40,007 nucleotides of DNA from Symbiodinium natans (GCA_905221605.1 CAJNDS010001034.1:1-40007); one strand, 5' to 3'; shown: positions 1 to 10,599, counted from the first letter of the stretch. Notes: a model not told the origin generated them from the letters alone. A program made the numbers and translations.

Positions 1-2749
1 CCTGCATGTTCGATCTATCGTGATGAAGCAGGAGCGAGAGCCGCAGAACCAACACACAGCCGGGAGCCCAGTTGGTTCGACTTGAGGTGAGGGCACCCCC
101 CCCCGCCACAGACCCCCCCCCCCCCCCCCCCCCCCCCCTAGCCCCCCTCCCCCTCCCCCCCAACCTCCACCCACCCCCTTTCCTCAGCCGTTTTTCCCAA
201 CATTGGAAAGGCCACCGCCCCCCCCCTCCCCCCCACCTCACCCCCCCTTCTCCCCCCTCCCCACCCTTCCGGGGCCCCCCACACCCCCGCTGGCCTTTTT
301 GCCTGTCCAAAATGGTTGGTTCGACTTAAAGAGGGTTGCATGTTCGATCTATCGTGATGAATCCAGGAGCCAGAAGATCCATTTGACTTGTCGCAGAATT
401 AACACACAGCCGGGAGCCCAGTTCGACTTGTATTGAACACGCGCAAGACCCACTGCCACGCACAGAGAACTCAGTTCGACTCATTATGAGGCCTGAAAGG
501 AGCAAGGAACCCAGCGTGACTTATTCCGAAGCTCTGTTCAACCGCTTTGCCCCCCACCCCTAGCTGCACCTCCTTCCCGGACCTCCTTAACAACCGTTTC
601 TCTGCGGGAAATGCAGTTCGATTTCTAATGAAAGAAGACACACCCTATTCTAATTACGTATAATGACTATATACTTTCAAGAGACGCAGCCTCGTTCGAC
701 TTGTTACGAAGGTTCCCAGAACCAGAACGCCAGAAGATCAGTTTGAATTGTTGCACAATTAACAAACAGCCGGGAGCCCAGTTCGACTTATATTGAACAC
801 GCGCAAGACCCACTGGTCACTCTGAGAGTTGCTAGACAAGTCTTCTGCACGTTGCCACGCACAGAGAACTCAGTTCGACTCATTATGAGGCCTGAAAGGA
901 GCCAGGAACCCAGTGTGACTTATTCCGAAGCTCTGAGGATTGCTGGAACGTTCGACTCTTTATGCAGGTTGCCAGGAACCAGGAAAACCCACCCAAATAA
1001 TTCAACTGCTTTGCCCCCCCGCCCCTAGCTGCACCCTTTTCCCGGACCCCATTATCAACCATTTTTCTGCGGGAAATGTAGTTCGACTTCTAATGAAAGA
1101 AGACACACCCTATTCTCATTACGTATAATGACTACTTTCAAGAGACACAGCCTCGTTCGACTTGTTATGAAGGTTTCCAGAACCAGAACGCCAGTTCGAT
1201 CTATCACGACTAGTCCAGAACCCAGAAGATCAGTTTGACTGGTTGCACAATTAACAAACAGCCGGGAGCCCAGTTCGACTTATATTGAACACGCGCAAGA
1301 CCCACTGGCGCAATTCCAATTGCGTTTTTTCTAGAAGGCAAGCGCTTGTTTGATCTCTTGCACAGTCTGCTAAAAGCAAGGCACCCAGGTCGACTTATAG
1401 TGAAGGTTGGAAGAAGCAAGTAACACAGTCACTCTGAGAGTTGCTAGACAAGTCTTCTGCACGTTGCCACGCACAGAGAACTTAGTTCGACTCATTGTGA
1501 GGCCTGACAGGAGCCAGGAACCCAGTGTGACTTATTCCGAAGCTCTGAGGATTGCTGGAGCATTCGACTCATTATGCAGGTTGCCAGGAACCAGGAAAAC
1601 CCAGCTCAAGAGACTCCAAATAATTCAACTGCTTTGCCCCCCCCCCGCCCCTAGATGCACCCTTTTCCCTGACCTCCTTATCAACCATTTTTCTGCGGGA
1701 AATGTAGTTCGACTTCTAATGAAAGAAGACACACCCTATTTTCATCACATATAATGACTATATACTTTCAAGAGACAAAGCCTCGTTCGACTTATTGTGA
1801 AGGTTTCCAGAACCAGAGCGCCAGTTCGATCTATCATGACTAGTCCAGAAGCCAGAAGATCAGTTCGACTCGTTGCACAATTAACAAACAGCCGGGAGCC
1901 CAGTTCGACTTATATTGAACACGCGCAAGACCCACTGGCGCAATTCCAATTGCGTTTTTCTGGAAGGCAAGGGATTGTTTGATTTCTTGCACAGTCTGCT
2001 AAAAGCAAGGCACCCAGTTCGATTTGTTGTGAAGGTTGGAAGAAGCAAATAACGCTGTCACTCTGAGGGTTGCTGGACGAGTCTTCTGCGCGTTGCCACG
2101 CACAGAGAACTTAGTTCGACTCATTGTGAGGCCTGACAGGAGCCAGGAACCCAGTGTGACTTATTCCGAAGCTCTGAGGATTGCTGGAGCATTCGACTCA
2201 TTATGCAGGTTGCCAGGAACCAGGAAAAACCAGCTCAAGAGACTCCAAATAATTCAACTGCTTTGCCCCCCCCCCGCCCCTAGCTGCACCCTTTTCCCTG
2301 ACCTCCTTATCAACCATTTTTCTGCGGGAAATGTAGTTCGACTTCTAATGAAAGAAGACACACCCTATTTTCATCACATATAATGACTATATACTTTCAA
2401 GAGACAAAGCCTCGTTCGACTTATTGTGAAGGTTTCCAGAACCAGAGCGCCAGTTCGATCTATCATGACTAGTCCAGAAGCCAGAAGATCAGTTCGACTC
2501 GTTGCACAATTAACAAACAGCCGGGAGCCCAGTTCGACTTATATTGAACACGCGCAAGACCCACTGGCGCAATTCCAATTGCGTTTTTCTAGAAGGCAAG
2601 CGCTTGTTTGATTTCTTGCACAGTGTGCTAAAAGCAAGGAAGCCAGGTCGATTTATTGTGAGTGTTTTAAGAATCTGCGGCAGCGTGTGCACAGACAAAT
2701 AATAAAGCGAGGGGCAGATTGACCAATGCAAGCAACCATCACGCTAGTC
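1..2749 (+). repeat. Minisatellite block A: ~39-bp monomers in a 629-bp higher-order repeat
   Basis: The block is built from degenerate monomers of about 39-40 bp. Each opens with a core close to AGTTCGACTTATTGTGAAGG and runs into a CCAGAACCAGAGCGCC-like tail. Around 1780-1935 successive cores lie 39, 39 and 40 bp apart. Whole stretches recur after 629 bp: the segments starting at 1407 and 1797 return at 2036 and 2426 almost unchanged. 629 bp is about 16 monomers, which makes this a higher-order array. Copies before about 1,180 are more diverged and partly deleted. Short open frames inside are by-products of the repeat and are not genes. The last ~100 bp (to 2749) is shared with the end of block F. 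Confidence 0.9.
96..290. other. C-rich low-complexity tract
   Basis: The tract contains an uninterrupted run of about 26 C at 113-138, followed by C-rich sequence with T and A interruptions. It corresponds to an expanded form of the short C-run found in every complete copy of the minisatellite unit (for example near 1636 and 2264). The complementary strand is G-rich and could form G-quadruplexes. Exact run length in an assembly is unreliable. Confidence 0.8.
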
Positions 2750-3689
2750 AAGAATGTCCGGCAAAATGCTTTTTCGTAACTCACCACGTGGTTTCATTGG
2801 GCGCAGCTTTCTTCAGCTTCCTTGTAACCTCGCCGCATACATTTCTTCACGCACCTCGATTCTTCCTGCAGTCTGCACAGACCTTAGCTTTCGCTTTTGT
2901 GTGGAGTCTCTCTTCAAGTTTCAATCCACATGCTTCAGGTGCCATGGCGCAAATGATAGTCGCGGATTATTTCAAGTCCAAGACCCGGACCTTGCTACAC
3001 TGCTTGCTTGGCGTCATGTACACATGCTCCCCTGTTATCGAGGACAAAATTCGAAGGGCCAGTCGCGGCCGAGTTCGCAGCCACGCTGACGCCTAAGCAG
3101 TCGGCCCCTCAGCCAGGTTTTTCTCCATCATCTCCTGAACATGTTCAAGCCAACTTGGGCTCAGGCGACAGAAATGGCAAAAAGCGGATATCACGGAGAA
3201 AAGTTCCGACCTCAAAGGGACCGTTAATATACGTCCAGATTATTTGACTTGCGCAGATCGGCTGTTGGTCGTGTGGGACTTTGCCGAAAGCCGGTGGCGG
3301 CGCATTAAAGAGGACAACCCACAGGCACCCAACAGCTACGAGTGACTGAACAGCTGTCGCTGCAGGAGCACCGTCAACGCCGCGCCAGTGCCTCAGCCAG
3401 GCAAACCATTGCACACCAGATGTTGTCCGAACAGTTGCGTAAAACGAGGATCTGCCACCGAAGCCAACCCGTCCGCCTCCCCCACCTACAAAGCCAGCGC
3501 AGGCAGAAACAATACATGTTCAAAAGATTTCAAAAGATGTCGTTCCACTCGACAGCACACAAGGAGTTCTCTGGCAAGCAATTCCTCGACTTGCTGGCCA
3601 AGGTCATTGCCCTTCGGAAAGTTTAACGAAAACCAATGCAACGTGAGTCAAGGTGAAGAACTGGCCCGACAAAAAGCGGATGCTTGAAG
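2750..3689. other. No supportable gene
   Basis: Several overlapping open frames of 80-125 codons exist on both strands (for example 2719-3096 and 2754-3089). None has a recognisable domain or duplicated relative, and they overlap one another in different frames. I see no repeat structure beyond the end of block A. Confidence 0.6.
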
Positions 3690-3990
3690 ACCACGAATGG
3701 GAGTGCCGTGCGCTCAGTACGTGATAATTGGAAGCGCAGTAGTAAGAACTTGCCCACCCAGGCTTCGAAGCTCCTGAGAGCGGCCAGCTATGGTGGTGGG
3801 ATCGGCGCACCGACGTCGCAGTGTGGGAGAGCAGCCTTCAGTGGGAATGCCATGCGCTCAGTATGCCACAATTGCAAGCACAGCAGTAAGAATTTGCCAC
3901 CGAGGCTACAAAGACCCGATGAGCGGCCAGCTATGGTGGTGGAACCCACACACCGACACCGCCGTGTGGGCGAGCAGCCTTCAGTGAACA
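3690..3990 (+). pseudogene. Two tandem WW-domain-like relics
   Basis: A unit of about 143 bp occurs twice in tandem, from about 3695 and about 3838, sharing a GCGCTCAGTA stretch and a segment encoding SGQLWWW. Translation from 3779 gives SGQLWWWDRRTDVAVWESS, and from 3922 gives SGQLWWWNPHTDTAVWASS. The spacing of the aromatic cluster, the N/D-P/R-x-T turn and the final Trp is that of a WW domain (proline-rich peptide binder). The 5' half of each unit, which resembles LPPxYKDP, is in a different frame and interrupted by stops. These are therefore decayed exons and not an intact gene. A third relative lies at 4871-4945. The WW call is by motif only. Confidence 0.45.
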
Positions 3991-4053
3991 CAAACTACAG
4001 GACGAAAAACGTGTTGGCTCATGATAAGCCAGAGTGAACAGTGCCCTAAGTCA

Positions 4054-4205
4054 GTGCAGCAACATTGCTATCATGGTTCCAATATTGCTTCCGCTTAGCT
4101 TGTGGGCTCGGAGCAAATAGTCTTTGCATTCATTCCTGACCCCGCCGCGGCTTAGGCAACCAGTTCAAACCTCAGTCGTCCGAACTGGTCTGTTCGACCA
4201 TGCCC
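4054..4205. repeat. Dispersed repeat R3, copy 1
   Basis: About 150 bp matching 5815-5972. Both carry a conserved stretch close to CATTCCTGACC then GCCACGGCTTAGGCAA, followed by TTCAAACC(T/G)CAGTCGTCC and GACCATGC. Each copy is followed by a short open frame starting with ATG (4239 and 5969), so the repeat may be the duplicated 5' flank of an old gene family. Confidence 0.65.
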
Positions 4206-4870
4206 GCAACATCAAAGACAAACACCTACCTTCTCAGGATGCCAGAAGAAGCCACCCTTGCCGAACGGGCGCAAGACACCCCGGCGAAAATGGAGCCTGC
4301 CATCATGATGGAAAGATTTCTCTCGAAGCAGAGGCAGACGTCACCACTCATGCAATGACTGTTGCTGTTGCTGCATGTCCAGGCTAAAGCAGTGGCAAGG
4401 CTCGGCGCTTTGATTCTTTGAGATCCTCGCAACCGCATAACCAACCGCACCACCTAGACTGCAGGCGCAAATCCCGCGCTGATGTGTCCGAAACCTAGCT
4501 GCCGATCCACATCATAAGACCTGAAGAAACACTGGCCTGGCAGGCGAGCTATTGGCCACCTGGCGAGTGGAAGGCCTCTGGTGGGACCTCTTCCACCTAT
4601 GCGAGGCCACCGCAACCACCACTCTGCATACTCAACGCCACCTGCCGCAACCACAGGAGCAGAAGCCGCTCACTGCCGCAAAATTCGTTCAGCTGCTCAA
4701 GAAGGTGGGAAGCAAGCGAAGTAACGCCGTTCTCAAGCACACGCTGGCAGGTACGGGAGTGGCCGCTGAAAAAAGAAATTCTCCAGAACAATGGGTGGCA
4801 ATGCCGGAGCCCAAGCGGCGACAGCATGTGACATCACAAACACCAAAACCGTGCAAAATAAGGCTTTGTC
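4206..4870. other. Unassigned stretch with short frames
   Basis: A 39-codon frame starts at ATG 4239 (MPEEATLAERAQD...) and stops at 4356-4358. An open frame without ATG runs 4552-4911 (KFVQLLKKVGSKR-type basic sequence). Neither has a recognised domain. The second overlaps the WW-like fragment at 4871 in a different frame, so both cannot be real through that point. Confidence 0.4.
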
Positions 4871-4945
4871 GATCCAGCTACCGCACAGCGCTGGTGGTGG
4901 AATCCAGATAACGAGACGGCCATATGGGAAAAGTGGATTCAATAA
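4871..4945 (+). pseudogene. WW-domain-like fragment
   Basis: The frame starting at 4871 encodes DPATAQRWWWNPDNETAIW followed by EKWIQ and TAA at 4943-4945. This is the best preserved of three WW-like segments in the window. It keeps the triple-aromatic strand, the N-P-D turn and the second conserved Trp of a WW domain. The same frame has a stop 12 nt upstream (4859-4861), and no start codon precedes it in frame. It is either an orphan exon or a relic. It resembles 3922-3987, with about half the residues identical by eye. Confidence 0.45.
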
Positions 4946-5285
4946 GCTGAGCGAGTAAAAGCGTGGGGCTGAGACTCTGACGCTTCCAGCAAAAGAGCTG
5001 AGACACTGTCGTTCGCATCCGTTGCAAAACATGTTCCATTCAGAGTTGCTTCCAACATCATGAGGCAAGCCATCGCCTGGAGTGAGGCGGCAGCTAGGCG
5101 AGCCACGGACCTTCGGTGTGGAAGAAAATGGCGAAGTGCGAAGCTGCATACTGGCCCATGATATAGAGGGACTCCGTGGCATTGCTGAAGAGAATGCGTT
5201 GAATTGTGTCAACACTGTCGCTTGTCCACAGCTTGGCACTAGTACAGAGATCGTTAGCCGACCTTCGTTGACCACGCGCTTGGCA

Positions 5286-5699
5286 ATGCTCTTCAGCCCT
5301 CTGGCCTGCACTTGCGCATCCGCCCGACGATGGGCACGCCTGTCTCAGTATCTGAAGCGCATGGTTCGAGAGTTCTCGGCGCACACAGACTGGGCCCTCA
5401 GCTTGGGTCGCTTGGCGCTCATCGGGGCCTTTTCAAGGCACCCGCTGCTGTCGCAAAGGATTGTGACGGATCTTGACTTCGGCAGGCGCCTCGAGAGACA
5501 CTACTTGCAGGACGACTTCCAAGGGCTTAACACGCAAGTCAAGAGGAACATCCGTCTCTGCCTGGACAACCTGAGGAAGTTTGAAAGGACTAGACGACAG
5601 AAAATGCAAGAGGACCTTCGACTGAAACGCGCAGCTGAGCGCATAGCCAGAAACCTGAGTGTCCTGAAAAAGAAGGTTCAGCAGAGAAGACCTTCTTAA
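5286..5699 (+). CDS. Hypothetical basic, helical protein
   Basis: The frame is open from 5064 to 5699, but the first ATG is at 5286 (137 codons). I do not recognise the product. The last ~60 residues are strongly basic and helical (RRLERHYLQDDFQ, then RRQKMQEDLRLKRAAERIARN, ending KKKVQQRRPS), like a coiled coil or nucleic-acid-binding tail. No duplicate exists in the window. The lack of an ATG at the open frame's beginning suggests a missing upstream exon or a truncated gene. Flanking sequence is decayed, so this may itself be a relic. Confidence 0.3.
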   Translation: MLFSPLACTCASARRWARLSQYLKRMVREFSAHTDWALSLGRLALIGAFSRHPLLSQRIVTDLDFGRRLERHYLQDDFQGLNTQVKRNIRLCLDNLRKFERTRRQKMQEDLRLKRAAERIARNLSVLKKKVQQRRPS

Positions 5700-5814
5700 A
5701 CCAGCTCCAGTCTCACTCCACAAATTCTGCGAGGCCATAAAAGAAGGACAGGTTTGCTTCATCCACGATAGCCAACATGCTCTGACTGGGGCAAGGATAG
5801 CACGTTCCTCATGC

Positions 5815-5972
5815 ATGCAGCATCGCTGACATGATTCCAACATTACTTCTGCCTTGCATCTGGGCTCAGAGCCAACAGTCTTAGCACTCATTCCTGACCT
5901 CGCCACGGCTTAGGCAAACGCTTTCGCCAGGTTCAAACCGCAGTCGTCCCAGCTACTTTGTCAGACCATGCT
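5815..5972. repeat. Dispersed repeat R3, copy 2
   Basis: Partner of 4054-4205, same orientation, with an extra AACGCTTTCGCCAGG-like insertion before the shared TTCAAACC element. About 80% identical by eye across the common part. Confidence 0.65.
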
Positions 5973-5995
5973 TATTCGGACAGGTGCAGCGACGA

Positions 5996-6431
5996 TGGCA
6001 AAAGTGTTCTCCTTCGTACCCCCCGGCGTCTCGGACGACAAGGCCTGAAGCAAGGGGCGCCCTCTTCCTCCACCAGTGCCCTGTGCCAGGCATGCCGCAT
6101 CCCGGCGCTCTTAAAACACCTGGACGGCAGTGAACTCGAAACCATCTACTTTGACTTCGTGACAAAATTCTGGGACGAGCTGTCCCTGAAGCAGCCCGCC
6201 CCTCAGGTAGCATGCGTCCCACGAGTAGTTGTGGCGGCTCTTCTTGCTTCCCAGGCAGCGCTGCTGCCTTGCCAAATTGGTGGAGCGCTACCTGAACAAA
6301 GAGGTCCGACGTTCGACCATTCCTTATTCGACGTAGCGCAGCTTGCCCCAAGGAGATCGTGCTGCGGGTATGCCCGTGCTGCATGCCCAAGCCGCGTCGC
6401 CGCTGACAAGGCCCCAGGGCAGAAATTATGA
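5996..6431 (+). pseudogene. Decayed coding relic
   Basis: ATG 5996 opens MAKVFSFVPPGVSDDKA and then TGA. In another frame, 6100-6190 reads coding-like sequence (LLKHLDGSELETIYFDFVTK), continuing to a stop near 6431. The two plausible pieces are in different frames, so if they belong together the gene is frameshifted. No domain recognised. It lies directly after R3 copy 2, as a short frame does after R3 copy 1. Confidence 0.25.
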
Positions 6432-6489
6432 CGCGCTGCAGCTGTGTGAGCTCTTGACAGGTGCTGACGCGCGACGAATGAGCAGGCAA

Positions 6490-6716
6490 AGATTCTTCTA
6501 CCAAGGTGTCACGCTCCGGCGGTCGTCCACAGTGAAAGCCGAGCTTCGCCTTCGCGCATACCGCATAGCAAAGTCCGTGTGCCCTATAAGAAAATTACAG
6601 ATGCATCCTTTTCGGTTTAAGCATGATACACACAACTGCCCATCAGCTCGAACAGCTCCAACAGCTCGTGCAACCTACAGGTTTCCAGATCAAGTCCAGA
6701 AGAGCCCGCCCAAACT
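6490..6716. repeat. Dispersed repeat R2, copy 1
   Basis: About 225 bp matching 8723-8975, and in part 8525-8622. The conserved core runs from TACCAAGG through CACGCTCCGGCGG to CATAGCAAAGTCCGTG. It is followed by a second shared stretch (GCATCCTTTTCGGTT and CTCGTGCAACCTA). All copies share orientation with the minisatellite and the genes. Confidence 0.7.
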
Positions 6717-6749
6717 CCCTTGCACACAGCAAATGACATGAGCACAACG

Positions 6750-6920
6750 TGCAGATCGCATTGGACGTTCGTGGCGCCAGAGAACCTGGCAATCGTCAAC
6801 GTCCTCCTGAAAGCCAAGGCAGACCCTAACCAAACAAGACCCGCTGGCATAACTCAACTTGCACGGCTTTCGGCAAACCAAAGGCTCCTTGAACTTCTTA
6901 CGCACGTTGGCAAGCACAAA
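6750..6920 (+). pseudogene. Ankyrin-repeat relic
   Basis: The + frame through 6770-6915 encodes LAIVNVLLKAKADPNQT, then AGITQLARLSANQRLLELL. This fits the second helix and DPN turn of one ankyrin repeat and the start of the next. The KAKADPN stretch resembles the (E/N)A(K/R)ADPNATN element of the intact ankyrin genes at 28117 and 29382. The frame then runs straight into minisatellite block B without a proper end. It is most simply the 3' remnant of an ankyrin gene cut off by the repeat. Confidence 0.45.
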
Positions 6921-8032
6921 AGAACTCAGTTCGACTTATTAGGAGGCCCGAAAGGAGCAGGGGAACCCAGTGTGACGCATTCCGAAGCTCTGAGACCTGC
7001 TAGCGCGCTCCGAAAGGCACAACCGCTTAGCCCCCCCGCCCCCTTGGCCCCGTCTGCACCTCCCTCCAGGTCTTCCTTACCAACGATTTTTCTGCGGGAA
7101 ACGCAGTTCGACTTTTAATGAAAGAAGACATACCCCATTCACATTACGTAAGAATTAGATTCAAGAGAAGAAGCCTCGTTCGACTTATTATGAAGGTTTC
7201 AAGAACCAGAACACCAGTTCGATCTATCATGACTGTCCAGAAGCCAGAAGATCAAATTTGACCTGTTGCAGAACTAACAACAGCCGGGAGCCCAGTTCGA
7301 CTTATATTGAACGCCCGCAAGACCCACTGGCGCAATTCCAATTGCGTTTTTCTGGAAGGCAAGGGATTGTTTGATTTCTTGCACAGTCTGCTAAAAGCAA
7401 GGCACCCAGTTCGATTTGTTGTGAAGGTTGGAAGAAGCAAATAACGCTGTCACTCTGAGGGTTGCTGGACGAGTCTTCTGCGCGTTGACACGCACAGAAA
7501 ACTCACTTCCACTCATTACGAGGCCTGAAAGGAGCAAGGAACCCAGTGTGACTTATTTCGAAGCTCTGAGGATTGCTGGAGCGTTCGACTCATTATGCAG
7601 GTTGCCAGGAACCAGGAAAACACTCATCGAGAGACTCCAAATAATTCAACCGCTTTGCCCCCCGTTCCCCCCTGAAGTGGATGAGAAGTACGATGATGCT
7701 GCTGCTGCTGCATCCACTGCCTGAAGTAGTATCTTCTTTAACGTATTCGACAGTGGTGAGCTGGCCTACTCTACCCCCCCCTCCCTGCATGCTTCAGAGA
7801 GCTTTGGCTTGTTAACACTGGTCCTCTTGCCAACGTGGGAACAATATGCCCCTAGCTGCACCTCCTTCCCGGTCCTCCTTATCAACAGTTTTTCTGCGGG
7901 AAATGCAGTTCGACTTCCAATAAAAGAAAACATACCCTATCATACCCTACTCTCATTACGTATTCTGATTACTTTCAAGAGAAAGAGCCTCGTTCGAGCT
8001 ATTATGAAGGTTTGCAGGCCCAAACTGCTAGT
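6916..8032 (+). repeat. Minisatellite block B
   Basis: Same higher-order repeat as 1-2749, same orientation. It contains the C-run motif (about 7030 and 7658), the AACAGCCGGGAGCCC monomer (about 7280) and the GAAGGTTGGAAGAAGCAAAT monomer (about 7420). A non-repeat insert of about 190 bp (roughly 7670-7850), including a GCTGCTGCTGCTG run near 7700, interrupts the unit exactly at the C-run. Confidence 0.85.
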
Positions 8033-8524
8033 TCAACCCGAGCCTCGCAGCTGCTCAAGAGCACCGAGATCCTGAGACGTGCGCAGAGCCAAGTCAGAAG
8101 TCTGGCGCCAATGACAAAAGATGAGGCGATAGATCCGTGTCACTTTGCAGTCATACGATTGGCACACCTTGCCTGGAGAGGGCGTCATGCTACCTTTGGC
8201 CTGGATGGGAGGCGCGGCTTTCACAGTTTCCTGCGCAGCCAGATTTATTGATTAATGTTGAGAATATCAGCTGCAAGGCAACATCACATTATGGAGCCCT
8301 CCGATACATCTGTCGAACATGGACAACGTAATCAAAGCCAGCCATGCACTCAGCGAAACATACAAAATAAATCATATCTTCCAAGCTCGCTGAGGTGATG
8401 AGCGCTTGAACATCAACGGCGTAACAGCCTCGAGCTCAACTTCTTCCTCGCATCTGCCACGAACATGTATACTCATAAAGCCTGCATTGAGTCAAAGGTC
8501 ACCAAGCTGAATCAACCGCTGCCG
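8033..8524. other. No supportable gene
   Basis: Only short frames with no motif or duplicated relative. AT content rises around 8240-8400. Nothing recognised. Confidence 0.5.
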
Positions 8525-8622
8525 TGGCAAATACCACGCTCCGGCGGTTACCTTCCAGTGAAAGCTGAGCTTCGCGCATACCGCATAGCAAAGTCCGTGT
8601 GCCCTTACTGATAAAGCGAAGT
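8525..8622. repeat. Dispersed repeat R2, partial copy 2
   Basis: Shares CACGCTCCGGCGGTTACC through CATAGCAAAGTCCGTGTGCC with the other R2 copies and stops before their 3' half. Confidence 0.65.
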
Positions 8623-8722
8623 ACATCAACGGTATCATTGCAAAGACTTCTTCACAGAGCATTCAGGGCCATGCTCGACACTTATTGAAACCGGGGCAAC
8701 CAAGTTTCACCAGGATGGTATG

Positions 8723-8975
8723 CTTTTACCAAGGAGGCACGCTCCGACGGCTACCTTCCAGTGAAAACTGAGCTTCGCACGTACCGCATAGCAAAGTCCG
8801 TGCACCCTTACTTACTGACGAAGCGACACGATTTCATACCAAAACTGCAGACGCATCCTTTTCGGTTCAAGCATGACAATTACCAGCCCATACACACAAC
8901 TGCCAATCAGCGCGAAAAGCTCCCACCGCTCGTGCAACCTAAAGCTTTCCAGATCAAGACCTAAAGACCCCGCCC
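8723..8975. repeat. Dispersed repeat R2, copy 3
   Basis: Full-length partner of 6490-6716. It includes TACCAAGG, CACGCTCCGACGG, CGCATAGCAAAGTCCGTG, CGCATCCTTTTCGGTT and CTCGTGCAACCTAAAG, with a few small insertions relative to copy 1. Confidence 0.7.
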
Positions 8976-9268
8976 GCCTGCTAAATTGAAAAAAAAGAGC
9001 TCTGAGTTCAGTTCCGATGCATGCAGGGGACTGACGTCACGACAACTCCCGCCCCTTAAGAACTGAAGTGTCTTCAAAAGGTTCGGCATATCCGAAATCC
9101 CTTGCAGCTCTGATTGGAGTCCAGCTCTAACGTACCACACCTTCCCAAGTAGACACAATCAATCAACGTAATCATTGTCAAGCGCGACCCGCAAATTGTT
9201 CAGGAAAGAAAACTGCAGGTGCTCAATTGTTCCATTTACTCGACCTTCGCCGAAGAGTGATCCGAAGC
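8976..9268. other. No supportable gene
   Basis: Short frames only. Contains an A-rich run near 8988-8997. Nothing recognised. Confidence 0.5.
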
Positions 9269-9589
9269 ATGGACCGTGGCCTGGCAGACATCCTGTCAGC
9301 CTACACCAAATTGCCGGGAACCACAAAAGCAAAGGCAGGATGCTTCTTGATATGCAAACTCATTGTCACAAACCATTCATTCAGCTCCTTTTGCCTGCAG
9401 TTAAAGCAGAGCCTTGGCGGCGGCGAAGATCCGTTGACGCAGCAGGAGCGCCTGGAGCTCGCCAACCACCCTTTACGCATACAGGCGCCCGCAAAAGCAT
9501 TCTCCCAGAAGAAGCGTTCACCAAAGCCGCCTCAGGCTCGCGAAGCTGCAGACCGAATCGCACGACGCATTCTCGAGGCCAATGTTTGA
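9269..9589 (+). CDS. Hypothetical protein, uncertain
   Basis: ATG 9269 opens a 106-codon frame (MDRGLADILSAYTKLPG...). The N-terminal half is helical and partly hydrophobic. The C-terminal half is basic with a KKRSPKPPQAR stretch and ends in a helical DRIARRILEANV. No domain recognised. A second + frame, 9617-9850, lacks an ATG near its start and could be a downstream exon (CLQ-like helical, KQLVKEVLTFIRVHT). Base composition is gene-like, but there is no duplicate to confirm it. Confidence 0.3.
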   Translation: MDRGLADILSAYTKLPGTTKAKAGCFLICKLIVTNHSFSSFCLQLKQSLGGGEDPLTQQERLELANHPLRIQAPAKAFSQKKRSPKPPQAREAADRIARRILEANV

Positions 9590-10426
9590 GGTCGTGACAC
9601 CAACCACCTGCCTCCTTTGCAGGCGTTCACCGAAGACAAACCTCAGAAAAGCCTCAAGCAGCTGGTGAAGGAAGTACTTACTTTCATTCGGGTCCACACC
9701 TCAGACGTCCAACAGCAGGGGCAAAAAGTTCAATCGCCTTTGAAAGACTCCAGGTTCCACCTCTTCAAGCAGATGTCGCAGAACAACTGCAAAACGCGCT
9801 TTCCAAGCAGGAAACATGCAGCAGCGGGTCTCCTCAGTCTCAACACATAACTTCCGAGAGGTCAAGATCGGCAAAGCACCTCACGCCGAACAAGTGCCGC
9901 TGCCGCTCAACCTGCTGACAAAGAGGCCTTGCTTTTCGTAACGAACTCATACACATCACAGTCAAACGTCCTGGTCAGGTGAACCGGAGACGCAGTGCTT
10001 CACTAACGACTAACGTTTCGAGGCGTGCTTCCCTATCCGGAACCCTGAGACTTCTTAGTTTAGTTAGGCATCTCTCCACGTACGCTTGCGTTCCATACAA
10101 CATGTGCATCCTCGCCAAGTACCTTAGGTCGTCCATCACCATGGAGTGACTTGGCCCCACGCAGTTAGTTACCCTGGCAAACCATCGCAGCAATGTGCCG
10201 CGACAAGAAAAGAGATTCGCTTGCCCACATGCACCCTGCTTAAAAAGACTTCTCCACCTCGTTTAAGCATACCTTCATTTCTGTCCCGAGCCGAACGCAA
10301 GCTTATCCAAAGCCCCGCGACATTTATCAGCGAGTGTCTTCTCGGGCATGCTCCGGCCCAAATGCCGGGCAAGTCCAAACTCCGACAACCCGAACCTTGG
10401 CGGTTTATCATTCGGAGCGGGGTCCC
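9590..10426. other. Unassigned; one + frame and one minus-strand frame
   Basis: The + frame 9617-9850 is described with the preceding gene. A minus-strand frame at 10193-9975 (72 codons, containing HSMVMDDLRYLARMHMLYGT) is smooth and coding-like. It would be the only minus-strand gene in the window and has no supporting feature. Otherwise nothing recognised. Confidence 0.35.
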
Positions 10427-10555
10427 CTGCCTCACCCCCCATCCCCACCCTAGAGCCCTACCCCTCCTCCCCCCACCCCCTGCCTCAACCCCTCCCCCAA
10501 CCCCACCCCGACCCGCCGCCACCCCAGCCCCGCCCCCGCCCCGCCCCCCGGAAAG
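10427..10555. other. C-rich tract with G-quadruplex potential on the minus strand
   Basis: At least ten separate runs of three to six C occur, separated by 1-7 bases. The complement therefore has many closely spaced G3+ runs. The proline-rich + frame and glycine-rich minus frame across it are compositional artefacts. Confidence 0.75.
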
Positions 10556-10599
10556 GGGCAAACAGGGTTGTCCCATTGTCATAACCTGAAAATAAATAC

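Noticed and set aside
1-2749. CRISPR-like pattern (regular ~39-bp repeats)
   Set aside because: Monomers are contiguous and degenerate, with no unique spacers, and no cas genes exist. This is a eukaryotic minisatellite.
9975-10193. 72-codon minus-strand ORF with smooth composition
   Set aside because: No motif, no duplicate, and it would be the only minus-strand gene. Kept only as a remark.
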